Source: Mytilisepta virgata (lineage: Eukaryota; Mollusca; Bivalvia; Mytilida; Mytilidae). From it: a stretch of DNA of 64,000 nt. Location of the stretch: assembly GCA_028015205.1 (NCBI GenBank), contig CM051512.1, positions 18,259,139 to 18,323,138 of the forward strand, written 5' to 3'. Below, piece after piece: positions 1 through 10,746 of this stretch; the first letter of the stretch is position 1, and every line of letters begins with the position of its first letter. The notes under the pieces are model-generated. The model worked only from the letters and a program-made list of their open reading frames with translations. It did not search any database and was not told the DNA's origin. The translations under genes and the position numbers were made by a program.

Positions 1-878
1 AGTTATTGTCCCTAAATTTACCGGGGCCTCCATATTGTTATTGTTTCTATGCCTACAAAACGCCACATGATACGTCATTCTTTACCTCCGTCGCAAAGAG
101 CGATCGATCTCGAAGAAGTCGTATTTGACGGATATATTAATAATATCTTTTGTTCATGAAAGTGGAAACCGCATTGGCTGCTAGGGATATTTATTTGTAT
201 ATAGATAGTTCTGGAAAATGAAGCCACATTCTCATAATTTCAGATTCATCTTGTACAAATACCATTTGATGTGACTGCCAGTTCTTATGAGCACAAAATG
301 CTAGAGCTGTAGTTCCTGTGCTGTCTAGCTTTTTATTTTTTATTTTTAATTCTTTAGTTAAACTTGTTATTGCGTTATTTTTATGTTATGTTCCCTTTGC
401 TTGAAATTTTGTTCTAACAATCCATGTGTTGAATTTGGATCAGACGTTTACCTTTTGATATCCGTTGCTGTTTTAGTTTTTATGAAATGTATATAATAAA
501 GCCTTTGATGTATAAGTAGTATCTTTTTAACGCATAACTCATTAAATTTTAACATGTTTGCGGCCATCAAAAGAAAACTTATCGGGAATCGTTCCATAGC
601 TCGAAATAGATATCGTTCAGATCTTGTACATAAATATCTTCAAAGCGCATAGTTAGACTCTCTTTTTCTTTCAATTTACATGATCATACTGTCACGTTGT
701 CTTTAAACATTTACTATACGTCACATTCACGTGCTGATACCAAAAAACAAGAAACCTATTTGTGTTCTCTAACAGAAAGTTTTTTTTTCTGGAATATCAA
801 AGACGCTTCTGTAAAATGACAGGCTAACGAAATGCAGTCCCCGCATTCATTTCGATACTACCCCAAAATTGATACTTT
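1..878. other. Intergenic, nothing recognised
   Basis: AT-rich sequence with no open frame, RNA gene or repeat that I recognise. It ends where repeat A1 begins. Confidence 0.5.
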
Positions 879-1105
879 AAAATAACAATCCAAAGATACT
901 AATATTAGATATGGTAAATTTATAATATGCTGTATACGACGCATTTCAAGGAGTTACCTCTCATCAGCAGCATTAAAACCGAAACATTTGGAAGACCAAA
1001 AACCAAACTTATATTAAACAAGAAGTACTCAACCAAAAATACCAAAATAGGAAGCCAAATTTCAACTAAGGAGATCTACCATGTGCAATACAAGGAATGA
1101 ACCCT
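879..1105 (+). repeat. Repeat A, copy 1
   Basis: About 225 bp, near-identical to stretches at 12543, 18981, 60342 (inverted) and 61024, with a fragment at 50873. All share the start AAAATAACAATCCAAAG and the landmarks GACGCATTTCAAGGAG and GGAGATCTACCATGTGC. This copy stops after GAATGAACCCT, whereas three others run about 75 bp further. No significant coding potential. The TCATCAGCAGCATTAAAACC stretch followed by CGAAACA resembles retroelement 3' tails, but the family is not identified. Confidence 0.85.
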
Positions 1106-1116
1106 AAAAGTTTATA

Positions 1117-1215
1117 ACAGGACAGGTCAACAATGAAATACCAATCAATCGAAACCACCCAACAGACAGAACCCAGCACAAAAAATAAGATAAAAGAGCA
1201 CACAACACAAAGATA
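1117..1215 (+). repeat. Repeat D, copy 1
   Basis: Short dispersed repeat with the landmarks GGTCAACAATGA and CCAATCAATCGAA. Related stretches are at 5538, 9950 and, inverted, near 30040 and 43015. Origin unknown. Confidence 0.6.
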
Positions 1216-1450
1216 AACACAACAAACAGTCAGGATAATCTGCCTTGGAATAGACACTTCTTTCCGCTCAACCATCTGTCCTCGATTATATTACCCCGTT
1301 TTGTAATTTATGTATGTGCATCCTCTGAACAATCTTTATTTTATTGTTTGGATTTCCACATTTCCGGTATTGATCGCCGTAAATGAGATACAAATTGTTA
1401 AAATATAAACATACAGTGTCAGGAATGTATTTTAAATATATTAAATATTA

Positions 1451-1468
1451 TTCCGCATTCTTTTACAG
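1451..1468 (+). other. Probable 3' splice site upstream of the receptor start codon
   Basis: A pyrimidine-rich run ending in TTTTACAG lies six bases before the receptor ATG at 1475. This fits an intron in the 5'UTR with the whole coding region in one exon, a common layout for such receptors. The upstream exon is not identified. Inferred from sequence context only. Confidence 0.5.
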
Positions 1469-1474
1469 AATAAT

Positions 1475-2611
1475 ATGAATTCATCTCTATGTAAAAGTGC
1501 AACGGTATACGACAGATTACTCAGTATTCTGAGTAATAATACGAACAGCACCGAATGTTTACAGATGGATAACAGCAAAGATCTGCAAAAAGTATACTAC
1601 ACTGGAAGACATTTTTATGCGTATTTTACGCCAATCATAATCGTCGTAGGAATAGTGGGAAATTCACTGTCGCTAAATATATTTCTTACCAAAAGTCTGA
1701 GGTCCCTGTCGGCAAGTACGTATCTTGCAGCCTTGTCTGCATCTGATTTGTTTACTATAATATTTTATGTTGCTGTCGAATGGTTAAGGAGAGGCCTTAC
1801 TTTTCTAGTGCCGGGAGCAAGTGTAAAATTTCTTGACGTGAGCGGAATATGTGAACTACAGCTTTATTTGTCCTACGTATCAAGATTTCTGTCAGCTTGG
1901 TTAGTTGTAGCTTTCACGATTGAGAGGTATATTGGCATTTGTTTTCCGTTATTACGTAGAGATTTGTGTACAAAGACAAGCACACGGAAAATTGTTTCCT
2001 GTATTTTTTTGCTGTCAGCCGTCATAGTGATGTATAAACCAGTATTTAGTGGAATATATAAGAGTGATGCAGGAACGCCATATTGCACTGGAAGTCTTAA
2101 ATATGGAATCGTTTCTTTTGTTTGTGATTCGATATTTGCTGTGATGATAACATTTATTCCTTTTGTAATTATTGCTGTTCTTAACATACTGATAATACAG
2201 AAACTTCGAAAGCAAAACAAGTACCGAAAAAATAGAAAAATAGTTACAGAAGAAAGTATTATTCGTTTGGAGTTCACAGTTATTCTTCTGGCTTTGTCTA
2301 TATGTTTTGTAGCATTTAACATTCCATTCTTTGTGCTATGGTTAAGAAACTTTTTAAAATCGAAATATGTCTCGCAAACAGTTTCCAGCTCAACAGACGA
2401 CGTAGATTTAAAATATTGGCAGGGAATTTTATATTTTGTGCGTACAATATTTTATATGAACTATTGTATTAATTTCTTTCTGTATTTAGTGACCGGAGCA
2501 TACTTTAGACGTGAAGTATGTGTTTTATTCTCTCACAGAACACTTAGACGAGGTTCTTTCTATTATGTGAAACCATATCAACGTAATTTAGTATGTAAGG
2601 ATTTATGCTGA
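1475..2611 (+). CDS. Class A (rhodopsin-like) G-protein-coupled receptor, neuropeptide-receptor type
   Basis: Intact 378-residue seven-helix receptor, expected in the plasma membrane and signalling through a G protein. The N-terminus is short, polar and Asn-rich, with possible N-glycosylation sites (N-S-S at 2, N-N-T at 22, N-S-T at 24), and no clear signal peptide. Helices: TM1 about 51-71 (Gly62-Asn63), TM2 81-101 (Asp91 in the LxxxD motif), TM3 128-149 ending in Glu150-Arg151-Tyr152 (the E/DRY motif), TM4 174-190, TM5 211-241, TM6 267-290 (Pro284), TM7 317-338. Cys126 and Cys204 are placed for the conserved extracellular disulfide. TM7 carries Asn333-Phe-Phe-Leu-Tyr337 instead of the usual NPxxY; similar Pro-less variants occur in FMRFamide-like receptors. 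The start follows a likely splice acceptor. The ligand cannot be named; FMRFamide-like or other neuropeptide is a family-level guess. An inverted, broken paralogue lies at 10340-11150. Confidence 0.9.
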   Translation: MNSSLCKSATVYDRLLSILSNNTNSTECLQMDNSKDLQKVYYTGRHFYAYFTPIIIVVGIVGNSLSLNIFLTKSLRSLSASTYLAALSASDLFTIIFYVAVEWLRRGLTFLVPGASVKFLDVSGICELQLYLSYVSRFLSAWLVVAFTIERYIGICFPLLRRDLCTKTSTRKIVSCIFLLSAVIVMYKPVFSGIYKSDAGTPYCTGSLKYGIVSFVCDSIFAVMITFIPFVIIAVLNILIIQKLRKQNKYRKNRKIVTEESIIRLEFTVILLALSICFVAFNIPFFVLWLRNFLKSKYVSQTVSSSTDDVDLKYWQGILYFVRTIFYMNYCINFFLYLVTGAYFRREVCVLFSHRTLRRGSFYYVKPYQRNLVCKDLC

Positions 2612-2740
2612 GAGTTTTATTTCATACAAGACGTCCTTCAAAATTGTTCAAGCGACAACTGATATTTTCGTCAAAATCCGGCTTTGTGGTTTGGAGTTCA
2701 ATCGTCAAAAGACGTTAAAATTTTCTAAATAAAGCTCTTG
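2612..2740 (+). other. Receptor 3'UTR with polyadenylation signal
   Basis: An AATAAA hexamer sits at 2728-2733, about 115 bases after the stop codon. The block around it, including TCAAAAGACGTT and CTAAATAAA, is also found inverted at 10340-10440 beside the receptor pseudogene. The duplication therefore carried the 3'UTR. Confidence 0.7.
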
Positions 2741-3984
2741 AAGTAAATTCTGGTTATGAAATTAATTATCTTACACTATTAGACTTAATAGCGTCTATTG
2801 TATATCTGCAAAAGAAAACAAATACTAACCAATGTAAAATGGGCATAGATAACAAATTCATCTCTTATTTTGCTCATTTCTGGTTAATATTCATCAAATT
2901 AACTAAAACTTTCGAAATTTTAAAAAATAAACCACAACTACAACATACGACAAAACACTATGAACATAAGAACCAAACTTTTATCCAAAATGCTTCGGAA
3001 TTTATTTGTCTCTAATCAAGCTTCTTACCTGCTTGATAGGGACAAAGTAACATATTCGTGAAACTAAATAACAACAGCTTTTTACTGAATCCCCAAGTTA
3101 TAGGTATTATTGTAACTGTGTTTCCATCATGCAGTTATTCTTTTTTACCTTTATTCAATTCAAAATCTTGACGAAAATGAATACTGTTCAAAGCAAAACA
3201 CGACTAGCATAGCTTATTAAAACCACATTTACCAAAAGATGCTAGAACGACATCTACATCAAGAATTATTTTTATTTCTTCACCTCAACTTGAATTTAAC
3301 TACACTCATGTTATGGACCTTGGACGATTGATACTGAAGCTTTTCAAGAGGTTTTTTTTTATTGACAACGGTCAGACACAATATAGCGTAACATGAGGTA
3401 CATTATCAAATATATACATACAAGTAAATGACAGATTGATCAAGTATACACATACATGTACCTATTACCCAAACAGACTTCTATTTTAAAAGTAATGATA
3501 CCTTCTTTATAAAAATTGCAATACCACTCAAACGTATTGTGTTGCATAGAAAAAAAAGAACCCTTGCAATATATAAATACTCGATGTAACCCAATAATAA
3601 TTTGAAATAATTTTTTTCTCAGTTCAGTTATCCTACTATTTCTACATAAAAATACAGTGTAATGCTTATCACCAACAGTGTTACCACACGAAGTACAACG
3701 TCTTAATTTGTCCTTATTGATTCTGAACCATCTTTCTGTTTGAATAAGACGTTTTTAAATTCGATACTATTATAATATTTTATCCAAATGCGATACGGTG
3801 TAAAGCAGACATCCATACAATCAAAATCCAAAGACAGGACAAGTCCTTGAGAATAGTAACATAGGGAACAAATAATACAAGAATATATGAGATCTCACAA
3901 AACATTTTTGCGCCTGTCCCAAGTCAGGAACCTCTAGCCTCTGTTAGTCTTGTGTGTTTTTTTTAATTTTGGTTCATTTGGATG
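2741..3984. other. Intergenic, nothing recognised
   Basis: AT-rich, with no supported open frame or repeat found by eye. Confidence 0.5.
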
Positions 3985-4134
3985 TTTCGGAGTTTAGTGT
4001 GTCGTCCATTTCGCTGAACTAGTATGCATTATTGTTAGGGGCCAGCTGAAACCGGCCTCTTGGTGCGAGATTTTCTCGCTGCGTTGAAGACCCATTGGAG
4101 GTCTGGGGCTGTTTTCTGCTCTTTGGTCGGGTTG
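3985..4134 (+). repeat. Repeat J, left part, split by a repeat B insertion
   Basis: GC-richer stretch containing GGGGCCAGCTGAAACCGG and a GTCGGGTTG end, similar to a very common mussel dispersed repeat as I recall it. The continuation, CTCTTTGACACATTCCCC, appears only after repeat B1, at 4424-4475. J is therefore interrupted. Confidence 0.6.
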
Positions 4135-4423
4135 TTTCCCAAATGAAAATGGACCTGCTCCATTGATATTATCCCTTCCGCATATCGGATTTGACATGGA
4201 TAGCATGGCGGGTGTCCTGCAGGAAGCAGAGACTGCTTACTCTTCCGGAGCACCTGAGTCTACCCCCGGTTTTTTTGGTGGGGTCCATGTTGTTCATATG
4301 TTTTTAGTTTTTAATTGTAGGTATGTATTGTTTTGGTCTTGTCTTCGTTGTTCTCCGGAGTTTGTCAGTTGTTGTGATTTTTCTCTCCTTCGAATATCCC
4401 TTTGGTATTTCTTGACTTTACTT
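4135..4423 (+). mobile_element. Repeat B, copy 1: retroelement 3' end inserted in repeat J
   Basis: About 290 bp, from TTTCCCAAATGAAAATGG to CTTGACTTTACTT. Near-identical copies are at 23546 (5'-truncated), 31518 (inverted) and 62895 (inverted). In the last copy B directly follows reverse-transcriptase coding sequence. Its first bases encode the protein end V-S-Q-M-K-M-D-L then stop, so B is the last codons plus 3'UTR of that element. Confidence 0.75.
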
Positions 4424-4475
4424 GTTCTCTCTTTGACACATTCCCCGTTTCCATTATTTATTCTATGAGATATAC
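4424..4475 (+). repeat. Repeat J, right part
   Basis: Continuation of repeat J (CTCTTTGACACATTCCCC) after the repeat B insertion. Confidence 0.5.
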
Positions 4476-5537
4476 ATTTGTAAAATAAAACATAGAAAAG
4501 TAAAGAGAATTTGACAAGACAGTACAAATACCAAAACAGTGACAATGTGAATATCAAGTGCTCCGAACGTTTAGGTATGTACTTCTCTGTTAATGAAAAC
4601 CATTCACTCTAGTTGACTAAACTCAGTGAAGTGTGTTGTATGGTAATGATTCAATTCCAGTGAGAGATTTCGGATCTCGTAAAGGTAAACAATGACATAC
4701 CAGTCAAAAACTCTCATTGTATATATTTATAGAATACAGAGACTAAATTTATGGTAAATCCACCAACATAAATGTAAACATGAATAACATGAATGACAGT
4801 AAAAAAGAATTTTCTTTTTTTTAATTTGCCATGTCTTTGGTATTCCAGTGTAATTTCTTATTGTCCGGTTACGAAAACATTGATATAATGGGTCGTATTC
4901 TTCTCTTTAACATCATCCATAGTATTTTTACTTTTATTGTTTTTACTGTTTCATGTTTACTATTTAATTTTGATGGTTATACAATTATCTTAGTCTCCGT
5001 ATTTTTCTAACCATATCGCAACAATTGTCTTATTATTGTAGAACACATACAGACAAATCAATTAGAAGAGTAAAGCCAAAATGTGATCATTAATCTGTAT
5101 AATAGATAGTTTTTGTCGGATACTTCCCAACCATTAAACAGATTTATCAGTAATACTACTCAATTCTGGAAAATCATTATGAAGTTTAATTAAAATTCGC
5201 TGTATTTCGGAGAGGTAAATTTTGAAATGTAAACTATTTGAACATAGAAATTTGAATAGAATATCAAGGCGTTTATGTGTAATGTTATTACTTCAATGAT
5301 ATATTAGTGTGGAGTAGTTTATACATACCGTGACTCTCTATTGATTTGGTGTTTTTGTTTTGTGTTTTTTTATGTTATTTCTGTCTGTTAAACTGACAAG
5401 ATGTATGCATTTGCTTAACACGGCGCAATAGACAAAATTGTGATAAAATCATACCATCGCAAGTGTCTGAATTAAAGAATTTTTGAAAATAGTCTGTTTG
5501 TGAAATATGTACATGTATAAACAACATTGATAAACGA
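4476..5537. other. Intergenic, nothing recognised
   Basis: AT-rich, with no supported gene or recognised repeat. Confidence 0.5.
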
Positions 5538-5625
5538 AAAGGTCAACAATGACATACCGATCAATCAAAGCCATCCAACAGACAGGACCAGAACAAAATA
5601 TAACATAAATTAGTAAAAGACACAA
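5538..5625 (+). repeat. Repeat D, copy 2
   Basis: Matches repeat D at 1117 (GGTCAACAATGACATACC, then CAACAGACAG). Confidence 0.6.
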
Positions 5626-6009
5626 ACTTACAAAATCCTAGAATAAATTCGTGAAAAAAACATGCAAACTGTAATAGATTCACTTCATACAATGCTGCTG
5701 TATAGACGTCGCCGTCTGAACGGTTTGGTGGTCGTAACGTTTTAAAACAAATCCGCGACAAGACTGGAACTATGTCTGCGGTCTAACTCAAATAATTCAA
5801 GCCGTTTCCGTAACCGATTCTCTTCAGGCGATGTGTTTCACATGCACGTCAGCTGCTCTCTGATAATGAGAGCCAATCAAATTGTCGTTGTAGTTTGAGT
5901 TTACGTATGACGTCTTTCTATTGTACCATTATAGCATCGGCGGGAGGTACAAAAAAGAAAACGTCAAATTTGTTGTCATGGAATATAAACAACAACGTAA
6001 TAAAATGTA
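5626..6009. other. Intergenic, nothing recognised
   Basis: Slightly less AT-rich than its surroundings. No open frame or repeat supported. Confidence 0.4.
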
Positions 6010-6110
6010 TCACAAAATACCGAAATACATTTGATGCACTTTATGGCCATTTCGTTGATTGACAACTCATCAGTAGTGCTCGAGATCAAAATATAGGAAA
6101 ACCGATTAAA
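6010..6110 (+). repeat. Repeat E-like, degenerate
   Basis: The stretch ATTTCGTTGATTGACAACTC followed by ATCAGTAGTGCTCGAG resembles the core of repeat E and a very common mussel repeat. Heavily diverged. Confidence 0.4.
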
Positions 6111-6234
6111 GATATAATGATGAATTAATAAGCACAACCAGATTTGAATAGAGTTTTCCTCAATCCAAGAATAATTCCATTCTGTAATTTACTTCCGGTT
6201 CAACGGCAATATATTCAATAGGCGGTCATGCGTT

Positions 6235-6420
6235 AATGGAGTGATCGACGTGAGGGAATATAACGAATGGATTATTCGGGTTATCTGCGGTCAGGTTTTC
6301 CGTATTATGACTTATCAACCCCAACGACAGGGTCTCACCTATCCGTCTCCTGGGGACGGGCAATGCAGCTCTATGGGCTGATCTCCCGTGAGCCATCACA
6401 GGTACATAGTAGTCAATTAA
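6235..6420 (-). repeat. Repeat C, copy 1 (inverted, partial)
   Basis: Shares GCGGTCAGG..TTTCCGTATTATGACTT and GAGAGG-type blocks with copies at 24296 (+), 33778 (-) and 49800 (+). Origin unknown. The fuller copies end in a CCACTGG motif like the shared 3' tail of bivalve SINEs and LINEs. Confidence 0.6.
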
Positions 6421-6894
6421 TGTAGACTAAACCTTCGTCTTAATTTGGATTCGATCCGCAACTTAACAGTTGACAGGGTGATCATTTAAGTACATGTAGT
6501 TGTGGGGCACTACCTACACATGTAAAGTGTAGAATGTCTACATAAAACCACAATTTTTATGAATGATTTTAAAATCCCAGGCTCAACTCATATTGAGCTC
6601 AGTTGCCGGTATTTTGGCATGTTAGGACCGACAAATGATTTTAACATGTTTAGGAAATCAGAAAAAGAGGTGAAATGAGATTAAAATAATAATAATTAAT
6701 TGTACCATTTATGATTATTTCATCAAATCGTGTATGTACGGCAATGAAATAATTAAATTCCAACTTTTCCTACAGTTATGACCACAGTGATGAATAATTC
6801 ATTTAATAATTATATTTCATTCACTTCGAATAAACCTAATAAGTGATAATATGTAACAACGTATAATTAGAATGGTGAAGGTTTGAAATTCCTG
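6421..6894. other. Intergenic, nothing recognised
   Basis: AT-rich, no supported feature. Confidence 0.4.
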
Positions 6895-7045
6895 GTTTTT
6901 ATAGGAGTTCGTGTTGTTCATTGTTCTTTAGTTTTCAGTGTTTATCTTTTGTGCTTGTGGATTTTTATTTGTCTTCCCTGGCTTTGTCTATCCAATGGAT
7001 TACTTTTTTTGATTTGATCCTTATATATATTTGCCCTCCTTGATT
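6895..7045 (+). mobile_element. Repeat B', partial copy
   Basis: Begins at TTTTATAGGAGTTCGTGTTG and ends near TATATTTGCCCTCCTT. It matches the downstream half of the fuller B' copies at 8880 and 28085. 5'-truncated retroelement tail. Confidence 0.65.
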
Positions 7046-7889
7046 ACACCTTTTTTAAATGAATAAGTGACTTCGTGTCTTGGCACTGGTCTTACAGAAA
7101 AAAAATCGTCATAATAGTTCTAACATTTGTTATAAGAATCAGTTGTTAAGGTAATTCAAATTTAAAATGATAGAAAAGTAGAATGGAACGTTCAAGAATC
7201 AAGAGTTTTTGTGACAAAAACGGCTTAATTCTTACACAGATGATTACGCAGATGTTAACTAAGGCGTTGATAAAAAAATTTCGTAAAGAAAGAAAAAAAG
7301 GTTCTGTTTAAAACAATGATGTAGGGACAATTTATTTTTTTCTAAATAAATTGCTTCAATAAATATTCTTTAAAACGTTCTTTTTTTCTGGAAACGAAGT
7401 GAAGAAATTATATTGAATATTGAAAATAGAAATATAAATTTCTGGAAAAGAATTCTTGTTTCTGTACGTTAGTTGTAAAACAAAATTGAGCAATATTTCT
7501 GTTAAAACACGCATCTTGTTTCCCTGGCAAACATTCAAATGATTGGTCCATTACTTCACATAGAATTAAAGTCTCATGGAACTTCTAATAAATTTCTAAT
7601 TTGGGCAAGTTATTTTCATATTGATATTAATACATTTTCAATCCCATTCATTTTGAGATAAACAATATCTCATCACTGTCCATGACTTAACAGATGGCAA
7701 TACGTGGAAGTATTTGGAGTAATGGAAAATTTGTTAACAAGTTTGAACAAATATATCCACTTCTCTAATTCAACACGAATTTGAGGCAATTGAGGTAGAG
7801 GTTGTCAAATCTACGTGATCCGTCACAGGAGCATGTGTTATTAATTTGATTTAAATTATTTAGATATGGTATCATTCAGAAATTTAAAA
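7046..7889. other. Intergenic, nothing recognised
   Basis: AT-rich, no supported gene. Confidence 0.4.
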
Positions 7890-8590
7890 GCTGGAATAAA
7901 CAAAAATTTAAGATTTAGAAACAAACAATACTCAGTTATTATTCATTATAGGCTTTCATTGGATGTTGACACATACATATAGGTGTTGAAACATATTGTA
8001 TTCTCTTAATAAAAAATGAAATGTGAATTAAACTTTCTTACAGCAGTTCTTTGTAGTGTAATTTAATCTAAGGGACTGCACTTATTGTGTGTTCTGTGTC
8101 AGTTTGAAATTGAATACTCTTTGTGATAAATTACAAGAACGTGACCGTTAAGCAATAGTGTGATAGAAGATTTGTTTATTTTTTAAACATTATCTTTTGT
8201 GATAAATAGTTACAACGTTCTTTTAATTAATCTAAGAAATTAAAACTAATAGAATAGTGTTGTGTAGGATATAAATTTAATTGGTTATAAATAAGGTTTT
8301 CTTTTATGAAATGTTGCCTTTAAACATTCATACTTCCCGATCAAACCTGGCGTTTAAAATTTTTATAATACAAAGTGAAATCACTACAAAGTGCTTTATT
8401 CTGAAGATGACATATCAAACCCTGTCCCTAATTATTTTCATATAATATTTTATTGTCGCAGAAATATCTATTTGTTGATATAAATTTAAAATTTAAAATA
8501 TTGAAAAACAAACGTCAAAAGCCAAAGTTAAGTGTAACGTCGTGGTGCTGTACAATGTAGTGTTTTGCAAACGTTTTTAAACACAGGTGA
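7890..8590 (+). repeat. Module F, copy 1 (longest)
   Basis: Diverged repeat module. Landmarks are TTTAGAAACAAACAATA, TGTGTCAGTTTGAAATTGAA, TACAACGTTCTTT..AAT..ATCTAAGAAAT and AACGTCGT.GTGCTGTA. Parts recur at 21520 (+), 22960 (+), 23800 (-) and 38400 (-). No protein recognised. Confidence 0.6.
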
Positions 8591-8879
8591 TATAGCCGAA
8601 TGATATTCATAGCGAAAAAACCGAAACTACTGACTGTATATATTCGTTATCAATCGCACAGAGACACTCCTGCTTATCTCTCTCGTGCATAATAATTGCT
8701 AAAGTTAAATTTATACATTATCCTGCTTTATTTAAAAATCCAAGAACGTGATTCCGTGTAACATTATTTTTTTAATATATGTGTTTACGAGTATAGCCGC
8801 AAAATACGCTCTGAACTAATTTCAATCTCTTTCATAACAGATTTTTGTTCGAAACGGATTTTTCAATTATTCTTGTGTG

Positions 8880-9220
8880 TGTCTAAAAAATGACAAATAT
8901 ACCTGAGGAGCAATCAAAAAAACGTAATCCTTTGGACAGAAAACCCGGGAAGACAAATAAACAACCACAAACACAACAAATAAACACAGAAAACTAAAAA
9001 ACAATGAACAACACGAACTCCTATAAAAACCACGAGTGAACCCAAGTGATCCTGCAGTTCCTGCTCCGTATACTGCACCCGTCGTGAAGCTCAACAAAGT
9101 CAATCCGGGGGAAGTCACAAATCGGTGGAGGCACATGAAAGTCCACGACAGTAGAAACAGGTCCAACACCATCCCAGATATTGGAACACTGTAATGGTCA
9201 ATCAATGTTGTAATGCACAC
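8880..9220 (-). mobile_element. Repeat B', copy 2: retroelement 3' end
   Basis: Minus-strand sequence translates for over 100 residues and starts with a V-P-I-S-G-M-V-L-D-L-F stretch. This parallels the V-S-Q-M-K-M-D-L end seen in repeat B. B' is thus a second lineage of the same kind of retroelement tail. A closely related copy is at 28085 (-). It ends at the GGACAAATATACCTGAGGAG block. Fragments lie at 24668 and 43795. Confidence 0.65.
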
Positions 9221-9225
9221 AATTC

Positions 9226-9949
9226 AAACATCAGTTATTTCGTCGAATCATATTCCCCAAATTTTGAAATTAATAAATGTATTGTTAACCATAACCAATT
9301 ATTATGAATTGAATAGATGAATGGGCCTGAGAAATGTTGTAGATACAACATATTACTTTTTAAAGATAGATAAGTTTTGGCAAAATGAAAATGTTTAAAT
9401 GATTGATTTACAAATGTAGTTATTCAACTGTTTTAAAAAATTTAAGTTATCTTTATGTAAGAAATATAAAAGTTAAACTTATAGAGTTTTCGAAATTAGG
9501 ATATAGTTTTGTCAGCTGTTCGTTGGGCAGAAAATGCTTAAATCTAAAATAATTAACCACAACGATGAATGGTAGACTCAAAATACCAAAATTACCGAAA
9601 GCATAACAACAAAAACCAATGACAGAGATATGCATAAAAAAGATAGTTATTACTTTAATAAATTGTTGGAATTGTATAAAGTAAAATATGTTTTTATCTG
9701 TTTCCCATTTCAAATTTCTTGCTACAGGCTCTTAACAGTCACAGTTTGCAAGAAATTATAACAAAACATTTGGCAGTGTGACACTTGTTCAAGAGAACAG
9801 AGATCTTGTCCTCAAAGATTGCTTATTATATACAAAATTATATGCCCATCACATGACTGTAGTTAAATTCAAGTTAAACGTAATCAAGGAGAAAAATCAT
9901 TCCTGATGTAAAAGTCGTCCGCGCATCTGCTAACAAACAACAAAATGGA
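9226..9949. other. Intergenic, nothing recognised
   Basis: AT-rich. Short open stretches on the minus strand show no recognisable domain. Confidence 0.4.
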
Positions 9950-10025
9950 TAACAGGAAAGATCGACAATGACATACCAATAAATCAAAGCCACCGACCAG
10001 AACCTCGAAAAAAATAACATAAAGG
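9950..10025 (+). repeat. Repeat D, copy 3
   Basis: GACAATGACATACCAATAAATC matches repeat D at 1117 and 5538. Confidence 0.5.
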
Positions 10026-10339
10026 TCAGTTGTATTGTTCTCTGATCCTTATGTATTTTTGGAAAAATTTTGTACAGAATAAAAGTAAGAAACATAACAC
10101 GCACAGTTAGTTGCATCAGCAATACCTACAACTTGAGGGATTCATTGAAGAACACACGTTATATGATACTTTTATTTGGCTTTCCAAAGTTTTGGTCGGG
10201 GCCATAGTTGATGAAGGTTATCTAAGAAATGAGCATCGTACGAGAGGAAGCTCACATTAGGTTGTAGTTTTGTACTTTTGAAGTTTAGCAATAAGTCTAA
10301 TGTGAATACAATATTAGTGTAACATAATTCATTTTATTA

Positions 10340-10443
10340 AAACTTTAATTGAAGGGTTTTATTTAGGATTGAAAACGTCTTTTGACTAATTGAAATCCAA
10401 ACTGCAAAAGTGGCTTCTTAAAAAAATATTGATTTGTTAATCG
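10340..10443 (-). pseudogene. 3'UTR remnant of the receptor pseudogene
   Basis: On the minus strand, the block with AGTCAAAAGACGTT and CTAAATAAAA matches the receptor 3'UTR at 2690-2740. It is separated from the pseudogene coding part by the retroelement tail at 10444-10746. Confidence 0.6.
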
Positions 10444-10746
10444 TGGTTTTAATCAATCAAATCAAATCAATCAAATACGTTATTGTCATAGAAATCAAAT
10501 ATATGATTTGCGACAAACAATACAAATAAATCAAACATACATCAAATTAATCTATATAACATAAAAACATCAGTCAAAATTAAAGTGTTGGGTCTCCCGT
10601 CCTCAGTTCTAATGACTGTCTAATAAAAGACACTGTATTTTTAACTTGACTGTGAGATGTGGGGTTTAATATTATTTTCAGTTTAATGATGTCATTTATA
10701 TCAGTCTCATCCCACGCAGGATTGTTTAATAATATTGAAAGGTGTC
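10444..10746 (-). mobile_element. Retroelement (probable LINE) 3'-end fragment
   Basis: On the minus strand an open frame of about 56 codons (10746-10580, rich in N-N-P-A-W-D-E, then R-Q-S-L-E-L-R-T-G-D) ends in TAA. An AT-rich 3' region closing in repeated ATTTG/AATCA units follows. This is the usual form of a 5'-truncated non-LTR retroelement copy. It splits the receptor pseudogene from its 3'UTR remnant, so it inserted after the receptor duplicated. The exact family (CR1/L2-like or other) cannot be named. Confidence 0.5.

Noticed and set aside
1873..2322. Long minus-strand open frame within the receptor gene
   Set aside because: Antisense shadow of the receptor coding sequence, with no domain of its own.
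4163..4468. 101-codon open frame (+)
   Set aside because: Lies in repeat B and J sequence; it is retroelement 3'UTR, not a gene.
8867..9220. 117-codon minus-strand frame as an independent gene
   Set aside because: Only its first part parallels a reverse-transcriptase end; the rest is the repeat B' tail, and sister copies do not keep the frame.
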